From Brevundimonas naejangsanensis (GTDB lineage: Bacteria; Pseudomonadota; Alphaproteobacteria; Caulobacterales; Caulobacteraceae), in assembly GCF_000635915.2 (NCBI RefSeq), contig NZ_CP015614.1:2277501-2341500 (forward strand): DNA of 64,000 nucleotides, in the 5' to 3' direction. Both the position numbers and the translations under genes were made by a program. The notes below the pieces were generated by a model that was not told the DNA's origin, ran no database searches, and saw only the letters and a program-made list of their open reading frames with translations. This document shows positions 16,367-28,710 of the stretch, piece by piece. How positions within the stretch are numbered: the stretch's first letter is position 1; every line of letters starts with the position of its first letter.

Positions 16367-16843
16367 ATGAGCATCGATCTGTCCCTCTATCGCCCCAACG
16401 TCGGGGTCGTCCTGTTCAACCCGGCCGGCCAGGTCTGGTTCGGCCGCCGCGCCGACACGCCCGAGCCGTGGAACTGGCAGTTCCCGCAAGGCGGCGTCGA
16501 CGACGGCGAGGACCTGGAGGCCGCCGCGCGGCGCGAACTGCATGAAGAGACCGGCGTGCGCTCCATCGCCCTGCTGGGCCGCACGAGGGATTGGATCCCC
16601 TATGACTTCCCCGCAGGCCTGCCGAGCCCGAAGAGCTGGAAGGGGCTGAAGGGGCAGCGCCAGCAGTGGTTCGCCTTCCGCCTGACCGGCGCCGAGGACG
16701 AGATCGACCTGAACGCGCACGGCGAGCCCGAGTTCGACGCCTGGCGCTGGGGGCGGCTGGACGAAGCGCCCGGCCTGATCGTGCCGTTCAAGCGGCCGGT
16801 CTATGAGCAGGTGGCGCGGGCGTTCGGAGAGTGGGCCGCCTAG
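16367..16843 (+). CDS. rppH: RNA pyrophosphohydrolase (Nudix)
   Basis: RppH removes pyrophosphate from the 5' end of transcripts, which starts RNase E-dependent decay, or hydrolyses dinucleoside polyphosphates. The Nudix box is complete (GGVDDGEDLEAAARRELHEE plus TGV). The family N-terminus (LYRPNVGVVLFNPAGQVWFGRR) and the WNWQFPQGG block are present. The length of 158 residues is normal. In many relatives rppH sits next to the ctpA/deacetylase genes; here it is about 8 kb away and on the opposite strand. Confidence 0.96.
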   Translation: MSIDLSLYRPNVGVVLFNPAGQVWFGRRADTPEPWNWQFPQGGVDDGEDLEAAARRELHEETGVRSIALLGRTRDWIPYDFPAGLPSPKSWKGLKGQRQQWFAFRLTGAEDEIDLNAHGEPEFDAWRWGRLDEAPGLIVPFKRPVYEQVARAFGEWAA

Positions 16844-16876
16844 GCGCTCGCCCTCCAACCCCTCGGCCCTTCCCTT

Positions 16877-16908
16877 CCGTCATCCTCGGGTCAAGCCCGA
16901 GGATGACG
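16877..16908. repeat. Family C palindrome, single copy
   Basis: The arms CGTCATCCTCGGG and CCCGAGGATGACG surround TCAAG. It lies 33 bases past the rppH stop, between convergent rppH and atpC, in the opposite orientation to the copy at 15827. Confidence 0.8.
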
Positions 16909-16950
16909 ACGGTTGGGCGCCCTTCCGCCAATGCACTAAAGCCATCGCCC

Positions 16951-16986
16951 AAAACAAAAGGCCCCCCGCCGGAGCGAGGGGCCTTT
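16951..16986 (-). terminator. Rho-independent terminator of the F1 ATP synthase operon
   Basis: The stem AAAGGCCCC/GGGGCCTTT (16957-16965 and 16978-16986) is followed on the minus strand by TTTTGTTTT. It lies 22 bases past the atpC stop and closes the atpHAGDC transcript. Confidence 0.9.
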
Positions 16987-17008
16987 GATCGTTTCAGCCG
17001 CGCGAACC

Positions 17009-17278
17009 TTAGTTCGCGGTCAGCTCCGAGGCCTCTTCGGCCAGGATGGTCAGGCCTTCGCCGTTGACGTCGGCGAAGCCGCCCTTGACCTCGAAGCGGC
17101 GGCGCTGGGCGCCGTCATAGACGGTCACCAGGCCTTCGCGCAGGGTGGTCATGAAGGGCGCGTGGCCCGGCAGGACGCCGAAGTCGCCCTCGACGCCCGG
17201 CGCATCGACCTGATCGACCGAACCGGCGAAGACTTCGCGTTCCGGGGCGACGAGGGAGAAGTTCAGCTTACCGGCCAT
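17009..17278 (-). CDS. atpC: ATP synthase F1 subunit epsilon
   Basis: Epsilon is part of the central stalk and can inhibit ATP hydrolysis. Only the N-terminal beta-sandwich is present (89 residues; motifs LVAPEREVF, GVLPGHAPFMTTL and VKGGFADVNGEGLTILAE). The C-terminal helical hairpin of the E. coli type is missing, which is usual in alphaproteobacteria. The start is 3 bases after the atpD stop, and the operon terminator follows. Confidence 0.97.
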   Translation of the reverse strand: MAGKLNFSLVAPEREVFAGSVDQVDAPGVEGDFGVLPGHAPFMTTLREGLVTVYDGAQRRRFEVKGGFADVNGEGLTILAEEASELTAN

Positions 17279-17281
17279 GAC

Positions 17282-18808
<1,527 letters not shown>

Positions 18809-18839
18809 TTATCCGTGTCGAATGTCGGCTGTGTCGGGA

Positions 18840-19709
18840 TCAGAGCGCTTCAGCGCCGGCGATGATCTCGATCAGCTCGGTGGTGATCTGGGCCTGGCGG
18901 GAACGGTTGTACTGCAGCGTCAAGGCGCTGATGAGGTCGCCGGCGTTACGCGTGGCGTTGTCCATCGCAGCCATCTGGGCGCCGAAGAAGCCGGCCTGGT
19001 TTTCCAGAAGGGCGGCCAGGATCTGCGTCGTCAGGTTGCGCGGCAGCAGGGTCTCGAGGATGTCCTCTTCCGACGGCTCGTACTCATAGAGCGCGCCGGC
19101 GTCGGCCGAGGCGTCGGCGTCGACTTCGGCCGGGGCCAGCTGACGCGACGACGGGACCTGAGAGATCACCGACTTGAACTGGCTGTAGAAGAGCGTGACC
19201 TTGTCGGCCTCGTCCGCCTCGAACTTTTCAGCCAACAGTTCGGCGATCGGCTGGGCCGAATGCAGACCCACCGTCTTGTGCTCGCTCAACTCGAAAGTCT
19301 TGACGACCTTGTCCCCGAACAGGCGGGTCAGCTGGTCGCGCGACTTGCGGCCGACAGCGACGATCTCGACGTCCTTGCCGTTGGCGATCAGGCTGTTGAT
19401 GTGGTCGCGCGCGGCGCGGATGACGTTGGTCGAGAACCCGCCCGCCAGACCCTTGTCGGCCGTGGCGACGACGACCAGGTGCTTCTGGTCGGCGCCGGTT
19501 CCGGTCATCAGGCGCGGGCCGTCGTCGCCGACGCCCGCCGCCAGGTTGGCGATGACCGAGGCCATCCGCGACGCATAGGGGCGGGCGTTCTCCGCCTGCT
19601 CCTGGGCGCGCTTCAGCTTGGCCGCGGCGACCATCTGCATGGCTTTCGTGATCTTCTGCGTCGCTTTGACGCTTCCGATCCGATCGCGCATTTCCTTGAG
19701 GCTAGCCAT
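18840..19709 (-). CDS. atpG: ATP synthase F1 subunit gamma
   Basis: Gamma is the rotating central shaft. The family N-terminus ([24 protein letters not shown]) and the C-terminal helix ([25 protein letters not shown]) are both clear at 289 residues. It lies between atpA and atpD with gaps of 37 bases on both sides, in the standard atpHAGDC order. Confidence 0.97.
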   Translation of the reverse strand: MASLKEMRDRIGSVKATQKITKAMQMVAAAKLKRAQEQAENARPYASRMASVIANLAAGVGDDGPRLMTGTGADQKHLVVVATADKGLAGGFSTNVIRAARDHINSLIANGKDVEIVAVGRKSRDQLTRLFGDKVVKTFELSEHKTVGLHSAQPIAELLAEKFEADEADKVTLFYSQFKSVISQVPSSRQLAPAEVDADASADAGALYEYEPSEEDILETLLPRNLTTQILAALLENQAGFFGAQMAAMDNATRNAGDLISALTLQYNRSRQAQITTELIEIIAGAEAL

Positions 19710-19746
19710 CCGGCTCTGCTCTTCCTTTGACTACAGGGCCGAACGA

Positions 19747-21901
<2,155 letters not shown>

Positions 21902-22127
21902 TTATATTGGTCCGCGTCTGAAGCGATTGTCGCAAGACCGGCCGCAGTCGCCTGCGCCAGTCAAGGGCCTGATATGCTTTGAGAAAGCACGCTGGGGACG
22001 CATCTTTCGATACGCCCTTCGCTAAAGCCGCGCGGCTGATACCATGCAAGGCCGCAAGCCGCAACCAAGGGGCGCGGAACGATAACGCCGCACCCGCGCT
22101 CCTTTGGTCGAACCGAAGCGGGATGTC

Positions 22128-23138
22128 ATGGCCGCCTCTACATCCAAGCAGGTGATTTTCGCGGCCCTGGCGGGCAACGCCGCCATCGCCATCACGAAAT
22201 TCGCCGCCGCCCTGTTCACCGGCTCGGCCGCCATGATGAGCGAGGCGATCCACTCGGCCGTGGACACCGGCAATCAGGTCCTGCTGCTGATCGGCCTGCG
22301 CCGCGCCGCGCGGCCGGCCAGCGAAAGCCATCCCTTCGGTCACGGGCTTCAGCTCTATTTCTACACCTTCGTCGTCGCCATCCTGATCTTCGGCCTGGGG
22401 GCGGTCATCTCGATCCTGCACGGGCTCGAGCGCATCCGCGCGCCCGAGCCGATCCAGAACCCCTGGGTCAACTATCTGGTGCTGGGGCTGGCGGTGCTGT
22501 TCGAGGGCGGCTCCTGGTGGGTGGCGTTGAGGGCCTTCAACGGCCAGCGCGGCGGCCGCCCTTTGCTGGCCGCCGTGCGAGAGAGCAAGGACCCCACCAT
22601 CTTCACCGTGCTGTTCGAGGACACCGCCGCCCTGACCGGCCTGGTCATCGCCCTGATCGGGGTGGTCGCCAGCCACGTCTTCGGCCTGCCCGTCATCGAC
22701 GGGGTCGCCTCCGTGGCCATCGGGGTCGTGCTGGCCCTGACCGCCGGCTTCCTGGCCTTCGAGAGCCAGAGCCTGCTGACCGGCGAGGCCGCCGATCCGG
22801 CCACGCGGGCCGGCATCGCCGCCATCGCCCGCTCCGAGCCGGGCGTCGAGGGCCTGAACGACCTGCGCACCATGCATTTCGGACCCAACGAGATCCTGGT
22901 CGCCCTCAGCCTGGATTTCGACGACCGGCTCAGCGCCGCCGATGTCGAGGCTGCGGTGGCGCGGCTGGAGCAGCGCATCCGCGCCGTCCACCCCCAGGCA
23001 GGCCGCATCTATGTCGAGGCCCAGAGCCTGGCGAGCCACGCGGCGGTCCGCGCGGCCGTCATGGCGGGGGGCGGGCCCGGCGCCCTAGTGTCCGATGTGC
23101 CGGGGGGTGCGACCACGACGCCGCGCACGACCGCTTGA
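22128..23138 (+). CDS. Cation diffusion facilitator (CDF) family transporter
   Basis: This 336-residue inner-membrane protein has about six transmembrane segments and should export a divalent cation by proton antiport. Family features are [34 protein letters not shown] in helix I-II (with the H-S-x-x-D metal pair) and SHPFGHG in the first cytoplasmic loop. A further Asp-containing stretch is [17 protein letters not shown], and a C-terminal cytoplasmic domain ends about residue 310. The substrate cannot be read from the sequence. ATG 22128 was chosen over an upstream GTG (22104) because the hydrophobic core starts directly after it. It is divergent from the atp operon across 226 bases. Confidence 0.93.
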   Translation: MAASTSKQVIFAALAGNAAIAITKFAAALFTGSAAMMSEAIHSAVDTGNQVLLLIGLRRAARPASESHPFGHGLQLYFYTFVVAILIFGLGAVISILHGLERIRAPEPIQNPWVNYLVLGLAVLFEGGSWWVALRAFNGQRGGRPLLAAVRESKDPTIFTVLFEDTAALTGLVIALIGVVASHVFGLPVIDGVASVAIGVVLALTAGFLAFESQSLLTGEAADPATRAGIAAIARSEPGVEGLNDLRTMHFGPNEILVALSLDFDDRLSAADVEAAVARLEQRIRAVHPQAGRIYVEAQSLASHAAVRAAVMAGGGPGALVSDVPGGATTTPRTTA

Positions 23139-23193
23139 TGCAACCTCACAGCCCCGTTACCGCTTATGCTCACCATCACATCCTGGAAACCCG

Positions 23194-24021
23194 ATGCTTG
23201 AAAGCATAACCCCGCTCCTCAGCGACCCCGCCGCCTGGGCGGCCCTCGTGACTCTGGTGGTCATGGAGGTCGTGCTGGGGATCGACAACCTGATCTTCAT
23301 CTCGATCCTCTCCAACAAGCTCCCGCCCGAGCACCGCCAACGCACGCGCCGCATCGGCATCGGCCTGGCCCTGATCATGCGTCTGGGCCTGCTGGCCACC
23401 ATCGGCTGGATCGTCGGCCTGACTCAGCCCGTGTTCGACCTGGGCTTCCACGGCGAGACCTTCGACACCGCCTTCTCCTGGCGCGACCTGATCCTGATCG
23501 CCGGCGGCCTGTTCCTGCTGTGGAAGGCCACGAAGGAGATCCACCACTCGGTCGACACCACCCCGTCGAACGATCTGCTGGAGAAGGACAAGAAGGACGT
23601 CGTCCTCAACAACGTCGGCGCGGCCATCTTCCAGATCATCCTGCTGGACCTGGTCTTCTCGGTCGATTCGATCCTGACCGCCGTCGGCATGACCGAACAC
23701 GTGCCCATCATGATGGTGGCCGTCATCGCCGCCGTGACCGTCATGCTGCTGGCCGCCGATCCGCTGGCCAATTTCATCGACAAGAATCCGACCGTGGTCA
23801 TGCTGGCCCTGGGCTTCCTGCTGATGATCGGCGCCGTGCTGATCGCCGACGGCTTCGGCGTCCATGTGCCCAAGGGCTATATCTACGCCGCCATGGCCTT
23901 CTCGGCTCTGGTGGAAGGCCTGAACATGTGGTCGCGCAACGCCCAGATCAGAAAGGCCCAGGCCCAGGAAGCCGCGCGGGCCGCCCTCAACAAGGCCGAA
24001 ACCGCCGAGCGCGGCGTCTAA
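23194..24021 (+). CDS. TerC family integral membrane protein
   Basis: The 275-residue protein has about seven membrane segments with the conserved acidic residues of the family ([16 protein letters not shown] near the start and [15 protein letters not shown] in the middle). TerC proteins are linked to tellurite resistance and, in other bacteria, to manganese export that metallates secreted proteins. A charged tail ([20 protein letters not shown]) ends the protein. ATG 23194 begins at the first membrane segment; upstream residues in the frame are random. I saw no yybP-ykoY manganese riboswitch in the 55-base leader. Its stop is 3 bases before the next gene, so the two may be co-transcribed. 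Confidence 0.92.
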   Translation: MLESITPLLSDPAAWAALVTLVVMEVVLGIDNLIFISILSNKLPPEHRQRTRRIGIGLALIMRLGLLATIGWIVGLTQPVFDLGFHGETFDTAFSWRDLILIAGGLFLLWKATKEIHHSVDTTPSNDLLEKDKKDVVLNNVGAAIFQIILLDLVFSVDSILTAVGMTEHVPIMMVAVIAAVTVMLLAADPLANFIDKNPTVVMLALGFLLMIGAVLIADGFGVHVPKGYIYAAMAFSALVEGLNMWSRNAQIRKAQAQEAARAALNKAETAERGV

Positions 24022-24024
24022 GAC

Positions 24025-24837
24025 ATGGGCGTGGGGCCGGTCCTGGCGATGCTTCTGCTGGCGCTTTGCGCGCCGGCGGCGGCGCAAGCGCCGGGGCCGG
24101 CCCCCGCATCTTCTCCCGCCCGCCCAGCGCCCGCGCCGATTCCGGTCTACGGCTATGAGGTGGTGCGGGCCTTTCCCCACGATCCGGCCGCCTTCACCCA
24201 AGGGCTGGTCATCCGCAACGGCGTGCTGATCGAAAGCACCGGCCGCAACCCGTCCAGCGTGCGCCGCGTGCGGCTCGAGGACGGCGTCGTGCTTCAGAGC
24301 CATGAGCTCGACCCCGAGTATTTCGGCGAGGGCCTGACCGAGAAGGACGGGCGCGTCTTCTCCCTGTCCTGGATCAACGGCGTCGGCTTCATCTGGAATG
24401 CGGACGACCTGAAGCCCGTCTCCCGCTTCGCCTATGCGGGCGAAGGCTGGGGGCTGACCCACGACGGGTCGCGCCTGATCCTGTCCGATGGATCGGCGAC
24501 CCTGCGCTTTCTCGACCTCGACACCCTGGCCGAGACGGGTCGCGTCGCCGTCACCCTGAACGGTCGTCCGCTGGGGCGGCTGAACGAGCTGGAATGGATC
24601 GACGGCGAGGTCTGGGCCAACGTCTGGCAGACCGACTTCATCGTCCGCATCGACCCGGCGTCCGGCCAGGTGGTCGGGGTCATCGACCTGACCGGCCTGC
24701 TGCCGAGGGATCAGGCCAAGGACCCGCTCGACGACGTGCTGAACGGGATCGCCTGGGACGCCAAGAACCGCCGCCTGTTCGTCACCGGCAAGAACTGGCC
24801 CACCCTGTTCGAGATCAAGCTGACCGGGCCGCGATAA
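24025..24837 (+). CDS. Glutaminyl-peptide cyclotransferase (glutamine cyclotransferase family), secreted
   Basis: The enzyme family turns N-terminal Gln of peptides into pyroglutamate. A signal peptide (MGVGPVLAMLLLALCAPAAAQA) is followed by a Pro/Ala linker and a five-bladed propeller of the plant-type QC. Family blocks are AFTQGLV, FGEGLTEKDGRVFSLSW, GEGWGLTHDG, LNELEWIDGEVWANVW and VLNGIAWD. The length of 270 residues is usual. It lies 3 bases after the TerC gene, so it may share a transcript and act on exported proteins. Confidence 0.93.
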   Translation: MGVGPVLAMLLLALCAPAAAQAPGPAPASSPARPAPAPIPVYGYEVVRAFPHDPAAFTQGLVIRNGVLIESTGRNPSSVRRVRLEDGVVLQSHELDPEYFGEGLTEKDGRVFSLSWINGVGFIWNADDLKPVSRFAYAGEGWGLTHDGSRLILSDGSATLRFLDLDTLAETGRVAVTLNGRPLGRLNELEWIDGEVWANVWQTDFIVRIDPASGQVVGVIDLTGLLPRDQAKDPLDDVLNGIAWDAKNRRLFVTGKNWPTLFEIKLTGPR

Positions 24838-24851
24838 GCCCCTTCTTCCCG

Positions 24852-24943
24852 CTCGTCCCGGCGGACGCCGGGATCCAGTCCTTTGGCTGCAAACGACCGC
24901 TTCTGAGGCTCTCACTGGGCCCCGGCGTCCGCCGGGGTGAGCG
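24852..24943. repeat. Inverted repeat pair, family D
   Basis: The left arm has CTCGTCCCGGCGGACGCCGGG followed by ATCCAGT. The right arm is ACTGGGC followed by CCCGGCGTCCGCCGGGGTGAG. The pair spans 92 bases between convergent genes and could form one large hairpin. I saw only this copy in the window. Confidence 0.7.
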
Positions 24944-24959
24944 AATGTAAGGGACGCTT

Positions 24960-24995
24960 TCAAGCAGCGAGCCGCCGGCGGCGAGCGATAGCGCC
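24960..24995. repeat. Short hairpin repeat, family E copy 1
   Basis: The sequence CAAGCAGCGAGCCGCC-GGCGGCGAGCG-ATAGCG has a self-complementary GCCGCCGGCGGC core. It lies just past the priA stop. A near-identical unit with a changed but still palindromic core occurs at 31658-31692, past the SDR gene. Confidence 0.6.
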
Positions 24996-27158
24996 CTACA
25001 AGAAACTATAAGGATCCACGTCCACGGTCAGTCTGACGGACGCCGGGACCTTCACCCGCGCCAGCCAGGCGCGCAGGAAGGCCTGCAGGTTCACGTCGCG
25101 ATCCGCCCGCACCAACAGCCGCTTGCGTCGCCGTCCGCGCACCAGGGCCAGGGGCGCGTCGGCGGGACCATAGACCTCCAGCCGCTCGGCGTTGGGGATG
25201 GCCTCGGCCAGGTCGCGGGCGACCTTCTCGACCGCCATGGCGTTCTCGCTGGACAGGATCAGCGCCGCCAGACGGCCGTGCGGCGGCAGGGAGGCCGCCT
25301 CGCGCTCGGCCATCTCGGCCTCGACGAAGGCGTCGCGGTCGCCCGCCGCCAGGGCCTGCAGCACCGGATGCTCGGGCGTCCAGGTCTGCAGCAGGGCGCG
25401 GCCCGGCTTGTCCGCCCGCCCCGCCCGGCCCGTGGCCTGGGCCAGCAGTTGATAGGTCCGCTCGGCGGCGCGGAGGTCGCCGCCGCGCAGGCCCAGATCC
25501 GCGTCCACCACGCCCACGAGCGTCAGGCGCGGGAAGTTGTGGCCTTTCGCCGCAGCCTGGGTGGCGACCAGAATGTCGATCTCGCCGTCGGCCATGCTCT
25601 GTATCAGGGCGCGGGCCGACTTGCCGTCCGGCACGGTGTCCGAACTGAACACGGCGGTGCGCGCCTCGGGGAACAGCTGGCGCACCTCTTCCTCGACCCG
25701 CTCGACGCCCGGCCCCACGGGAACCAGCGAGTCCTCGGCCCCGCATGACGGGCAGGCCTTGGGCTTGGGCATGGAGAAGCCGGTCAGGTGGCAGACCAGC
25801 CGCCCGGTGTAGCGGTGCTCGACCAGCCAGGAATCCGTGTCCGGCGCCGTCAGCCGATGCCCGCACGACCGGCACAGCACCACCGGGGCGTAGCCGCGCC
25901 GGTTGAGGAACAGCAGGCTCTGCTCGCCGCGCGTCAGCGTCTCGCCGATGGCTTCGCGTAAAGGTGCGGACAGCCAGGTCTGCGGGTCCGGCGGACATTC
26001 GCGCAGGTCGATCAGGCCGATCTCGGGCAGGACCGCCGCCCCGTGTCGCGCCGCCAGCTTCAGCCAGCGATACCGCCCCTGATGGGCGTTCCACAGCGTC
26101 TCCAGCGACGGGGTGGCCGAGGCGAGAACGACCGTCGCCCCCTCGATCCGCGCCCGCGCCACGGCCAGGTCGCGGCCGTGATAGACCAGCCCCTCCTCCT
26201 GTTTGAACGAGCCGTCGTGCTCTTCGTCCACCACGATCAGCTTCAGGTTGGCGTAGGGCAGGAACAGGGCCGAGCGCGCGCCGACGACGATGTTGCAGCG
26301 GCCGGAGACCACCGCCTCCCACGCCTGTCGCCGGCGCGGCGGGGCGACGCCGGAATGCCATTCGGCCGGGGCGACGCCGAAGCGGGCGGTGATGCGCTCG
26401 ATCACCGCCTGGGTCAGGGCGATCTCGGGCAGCAGGATCAGCACCTGCGCCGTCGGATCGGCCCGCAGCGCCCGCGCCGCCGCCTCCAGATAGGCCTCCG
26501 TCTTGCCCGAGCCCGTCACCCCGTCCAGCAGGAAAGGGGCGAAGCCGCCCGCCGCCACAGCGTCCGCAATGGCCGCCGCCGAGGCCGCCTGATCCGGGTT
26601 CAGGGTCGCGGGCGCATGGTCGGGATCGGGCGGGTCGAAGGCGGCGACCGCCTCGACCTCGAACGGCTCCAGCACCCCTTCATCGACCAGTCCCTTGACC
26701 ACGCCGGACGAGACGCCCGCCGCCCGCGCCAGATCGGGGCCGGGCATGGATCGTTGGCCCAGGGCCTCCAGCACCGCCGTGCGCGCCGCCGTCGGGCGGG
26801 CGGGACTGCGGCCCTCGACACGCCGCACCCGCCGCTCGGGCCGGGGCCGCGGCGCGCGCAGGCCCTTCAGCGCCGTCGCCGCCATCTCGCCGGGCGGGCT
26901 GAGGGTCCAGCGCGCCGCCCATTCGACGAAGTCCAGCGTCCGTTCCGGCAGGCGCGGATCGGCCAACACCTGCTCGACCGCCTTCAGCTTGCGATTGGAG
27001 CCGGTCGTCTCGAACACCTCGGCCACCACGCCGCGGATCAGGCGCGGCCCCAGCGGCACGGCGACCTGATCGCCGCGCATGACCGTCAATTCCTCAGGCA
27101 CTTCGTAGTCGAAGGCTTCCGGCACCGGCAGGGGGATGAGGACGGAGGCGACCTTCAC
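24996..27158 (-). CDS. priA: Primosomal helicase PriA (DNA replication restart)
   Basis: PriA binds stalled forks and loads DnaB. The 720 residues contain the 3'-DNA-end binding domain (LIPLPVPEAFDYEVPEEL), Walker A (GVTGSGKTEAYLEAA), the DEEH box (VDEEHDGSFKQEE) and late helicase motifs (ATGRAGRADKPGRALLQTW). The zinc region is unusual: of eight expected cysteines only five remain (CRSC, VCHLTG, CPSC). Three positions that normally hold Cys read Ala, Thr and Thr. This removes one of the two zinc sites while keeping the other. GTG 27158 was chosen because GGGGAGGAGAAG lies 7 bases upstream; that ribosome site is provided by the end of the family A repeat. Confidence 0.96.
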   Translation of the reverse strand: MKVASVLIPLPVPEAFDYEVPEELTVMRGDQVAVPLGPRLIRGVVAEVFETTGSNRKLKAVEQVLADPRLPERTLDFVEWAARWTLSPPGEMAATALKGLRAPRPRPERRVRRVEGRSPARPTAARTAVLEALGQRSMPGPDLARAAGVSSGVVKGLVDEGVLEPFEVEAVAAFDPPDPDHAPATLNPDQAASAAAIADAVAAGGFAPFLLDGVTGSGKTEAYLEAAARALRADPTAQVLILLPEIALTQAVIERITARFGVAPAEWHSGVAPPRRRQAWEAVVSGRCNIVVGARSALFLPYANLKLIVVDEEHDGSFKQEEGLVYHGRDLAVARARIEGATVVLASATPSLETLWNAHQGRYRWLKLAARHGAAVLPEIGLIDLRECPPDPQTWLSAPLREAIGETLTRGEQSLLFLNRRGYAPVVLCRSCGHRLTAPDTDSWLVEHRYTGRLVCHLTGFSMPKPKACPSCGAEDSLVPVGPGVERVEEEVRQLFPEARTAVFSSDTVPDGKSARALIQSMADGEIDILVATQAAAKGHNFPRLTLVGVVDADLGLRGGDLRAAERTYQLLAQATGRAGRADKPGRALLQTWTPEHPVLQALAAGDRDAFVEAEMAEREAASLPPHGRLAALILSSENAMAVEKVARDLAEAIPNAERLEVYGPADAPLALVRGRRRKRLLVRADRDVNLQAFLRAWLARVKVPASVRLTVDVDPYSFL

Positions 27159-27164
27159 GCGGCT

Positions 27165-27290
27165 TCTCCTCCCCACTGTGTGGGGAGGTGGCGCGGCGCG
27201 CAGCGCCGTGACGGAGGGGCCGCTTCAAACCGGGCATGCCCCTCCACCACTACGTGGTCCCCCTCCCCATAAAATGGGGAGGAAAAGGGG
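27165..27290. repeat. Multi-palindrome intergenic repeat, family A copy 2
   Basis: The element is flanked by CTCCCCAC-TGT-GTGGGGAG (about 27168-27187) and CTCCCCAT-AAA-ATGGGGAG (about 27264-27283). The inner blocks GGAGGGGCCGCTT and GCCCCTCCACCAC match those of the copy at 1112-1260 when read in reverse. It sits between the divergent priA and transaldolase-type genes and supplies the priA ribosome-binding sequence. Confidence 0.8.
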
Positions 27291-27329
27291 AGTCGCCCTT
27301 CGCGTTGGTCAGGGTTAGAACTCTTCCCC

Positions 27330-27983
27330 ATGAAACTCTTTCTCGACACCGCCGACGTCGCCGTCATCAAGGACCTGCTGCCCACCGGGATGGTGGACGG
27401 CGTCACCACCAATCCTAGCCTGATCGCCAAGTCGGGTCGCAACATCGCCGAGGTCATCGCCGAAATCTGCGCCCTGGTCGAGGGGCCGATCTCGGCCGAG
27501 GCCGTGGCCACCGACTTCGAGACCATGGTCAAGGAGGGCGACAAGCTGGCCTCCATCGCCCCCAACGTCGTGGTCAAGCTGCCGCTGACCTGGGACGGCC
27601 TGCGCGCGACGCGCGCCTTCGCCGACAAGGGGATCAAGACCAACGTCACCCTGTGCTTCTCGGCGACCCAGGCCATGCTGGCGGCCAAGGCCGGCGCGAC
27701 CTTCATCTCGCCCTTCGTCGGCCGTCTGGACGACGTCGGCGCCGACGGCGTGGGCCTGCTGGAAGACATCCGCACCCTGTACGACATCCACGACTTCAGC
27801 ACGGAAATCCTGGCCGCCTCGGTGCGCAATGCGGACCATGTGACCGCCGCCGCCCTGGCCGGCGCCGACGCCTCGACCATTCCGGCCGACGTTTTCAAGG
27901 CCTTGGTCAAGCACCCGTTAACCGACAAGGGGTTGGATGCCTTCCTGGCGGACTGGGGCAAGACCGGTCAGTCCATTTTGTAA
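27330..27983 (+). CDS. Transaldolase / fructose-6-phosphate aldolase (TalC/FSA type)
   Basis: The short (217-residue) transaldolase class transfers dihydroxyacetone units or cleaves fructose 6-phosphate. The Schiff-base lysine is K83 in NVVVKLPLT. The N-terminus [29 protein letters not shown] and [11 protein letters not shown] are family signatures. Whether it is a true transaldolase or an aldolase cannot be settled from sequence alone. It is followed by DUF484 and xerC on the same strand with short gaps. Confidence 0.94.
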   Translation: MKLFLDTADVAVIKDLLPTGMVDGVTTNPSLIAKSGRNIAEVIAEICALVEGPISAEAVATDFETMVKEGDKLASIAPNVVVKLPLTWDGLRATRAFADKGIKTNVTLCFSATQAMLAAKAGATFISPFVGRLDDVGADGVGLLEDIRTLYDIHDFSTEILAASVRNADHVTAAALAGADASTIPADVFKALVKHPLTDKGLDAFLADWGKTGQSIL

Positions 27984-28008
27984 TTTTTGACCCGATGAGA
28001 GGTCCCGC

Positions 28009-28710
28009 TTGAGCACTTCCCTGGACCTCTCTGCCGACCCGGCCGCGGGCCTTCATTGGCCGCAGGTGCGCGCCTGGCTGGAAGATCACGCCGAACACCT
28101 GCTGGACGACCGGGCCCTGCTGGAAGAACTGGGCCTGGCCGCCACCGGCCGCAACGTCGTCGATTTCGGCCGCGCCGCCCTGGCGCGGCTGGAGGCCGTC
28201 GCCCAGCGCGAGGCCGGCGCGCGCAAGCTGATCGAAGAGATCGCCCGCGCCAACTTCGCCGCCCAGACCCAGACCCATGTCGCCGCCCTGGACCTGATGG
28301 AGGCGCGCACCCACGTTGAACTGGCGCGCCATCTGGACGCCGTCGCGCAGGGCCGCTTCGGCCTGGCCGGCGCCGCCGTGGCGATCGAGAAGCCGGGCGC
28401 CGTCCCCTTCGGCTGGAAGGCGCTGGAGCCGGGCCGCGTCGACGCCCTGCTGGGCGAGGACGGCCTGCACTGGCTCGGTCCCAACTTCACCGGCCTCAGC
28501 CTGTTCGGCCCTTCTGAGGGCGAAGTCGCCTCGGTCGCCCTGGTGCGGATGAGCCTGAGCGCGCCCGGCGAAAGCCTGCCCCGACCGGCCCTGTGCGCCT
28601 TCGGCTCGGCCGAGGACGACGGCTTCACCCCCGCCATGGGCTGCGAACTGGTGGCCTTCGTCGCCCGCGTCGTCGAACGCATGGCCGAGCGATGGCCGCT
28701 GGAAGCCTGA
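28009..28710 (+). CDS. DUF484 family protein (GAF-like)
   Basis: DUF484 proteins are GAF-fold proteins of unknown function that lie directly upstream of xerC in many proteobacteria, as here. The N-terminal region (VRAWLEDHAEHLLDDRALLEEL) and the C-terminal PRPALCAFGSAEDDGFTPAMGCELVAFVARVVERM match the family layout. It begins with TTG at 28009, which has GAGAGGT eight bases upstream. Its stop overlaps the preferred xerC start, so the two are probably translated together. Confidence 0.88.
   Translation: MSTSLDLSADPAAGLHWPQVRAWLEDHAEHLLDDRALLEELGLAATGRNVVDFGRAALARLEAVAQREAGARKLIEEIARANFAAQTQTHVAALDLMEARTHVELARHLDAVAQGRFGLAGAAVAIEKPGAVPFGWKALEPGRVDALLGEDGLHWLGPNFTGLSLFGPSEGEVASVALVRMSLSAPGESLPRPALCAFGSAEDDGFTPAMGCELVAFVARVVERMAERWPLEA

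Noticed and set aside
23139..23193. Manganese riboswitch upstream of the TerC gene
   Set aside because: The gap is too short and lacks the paired yybP-ykoY loops.
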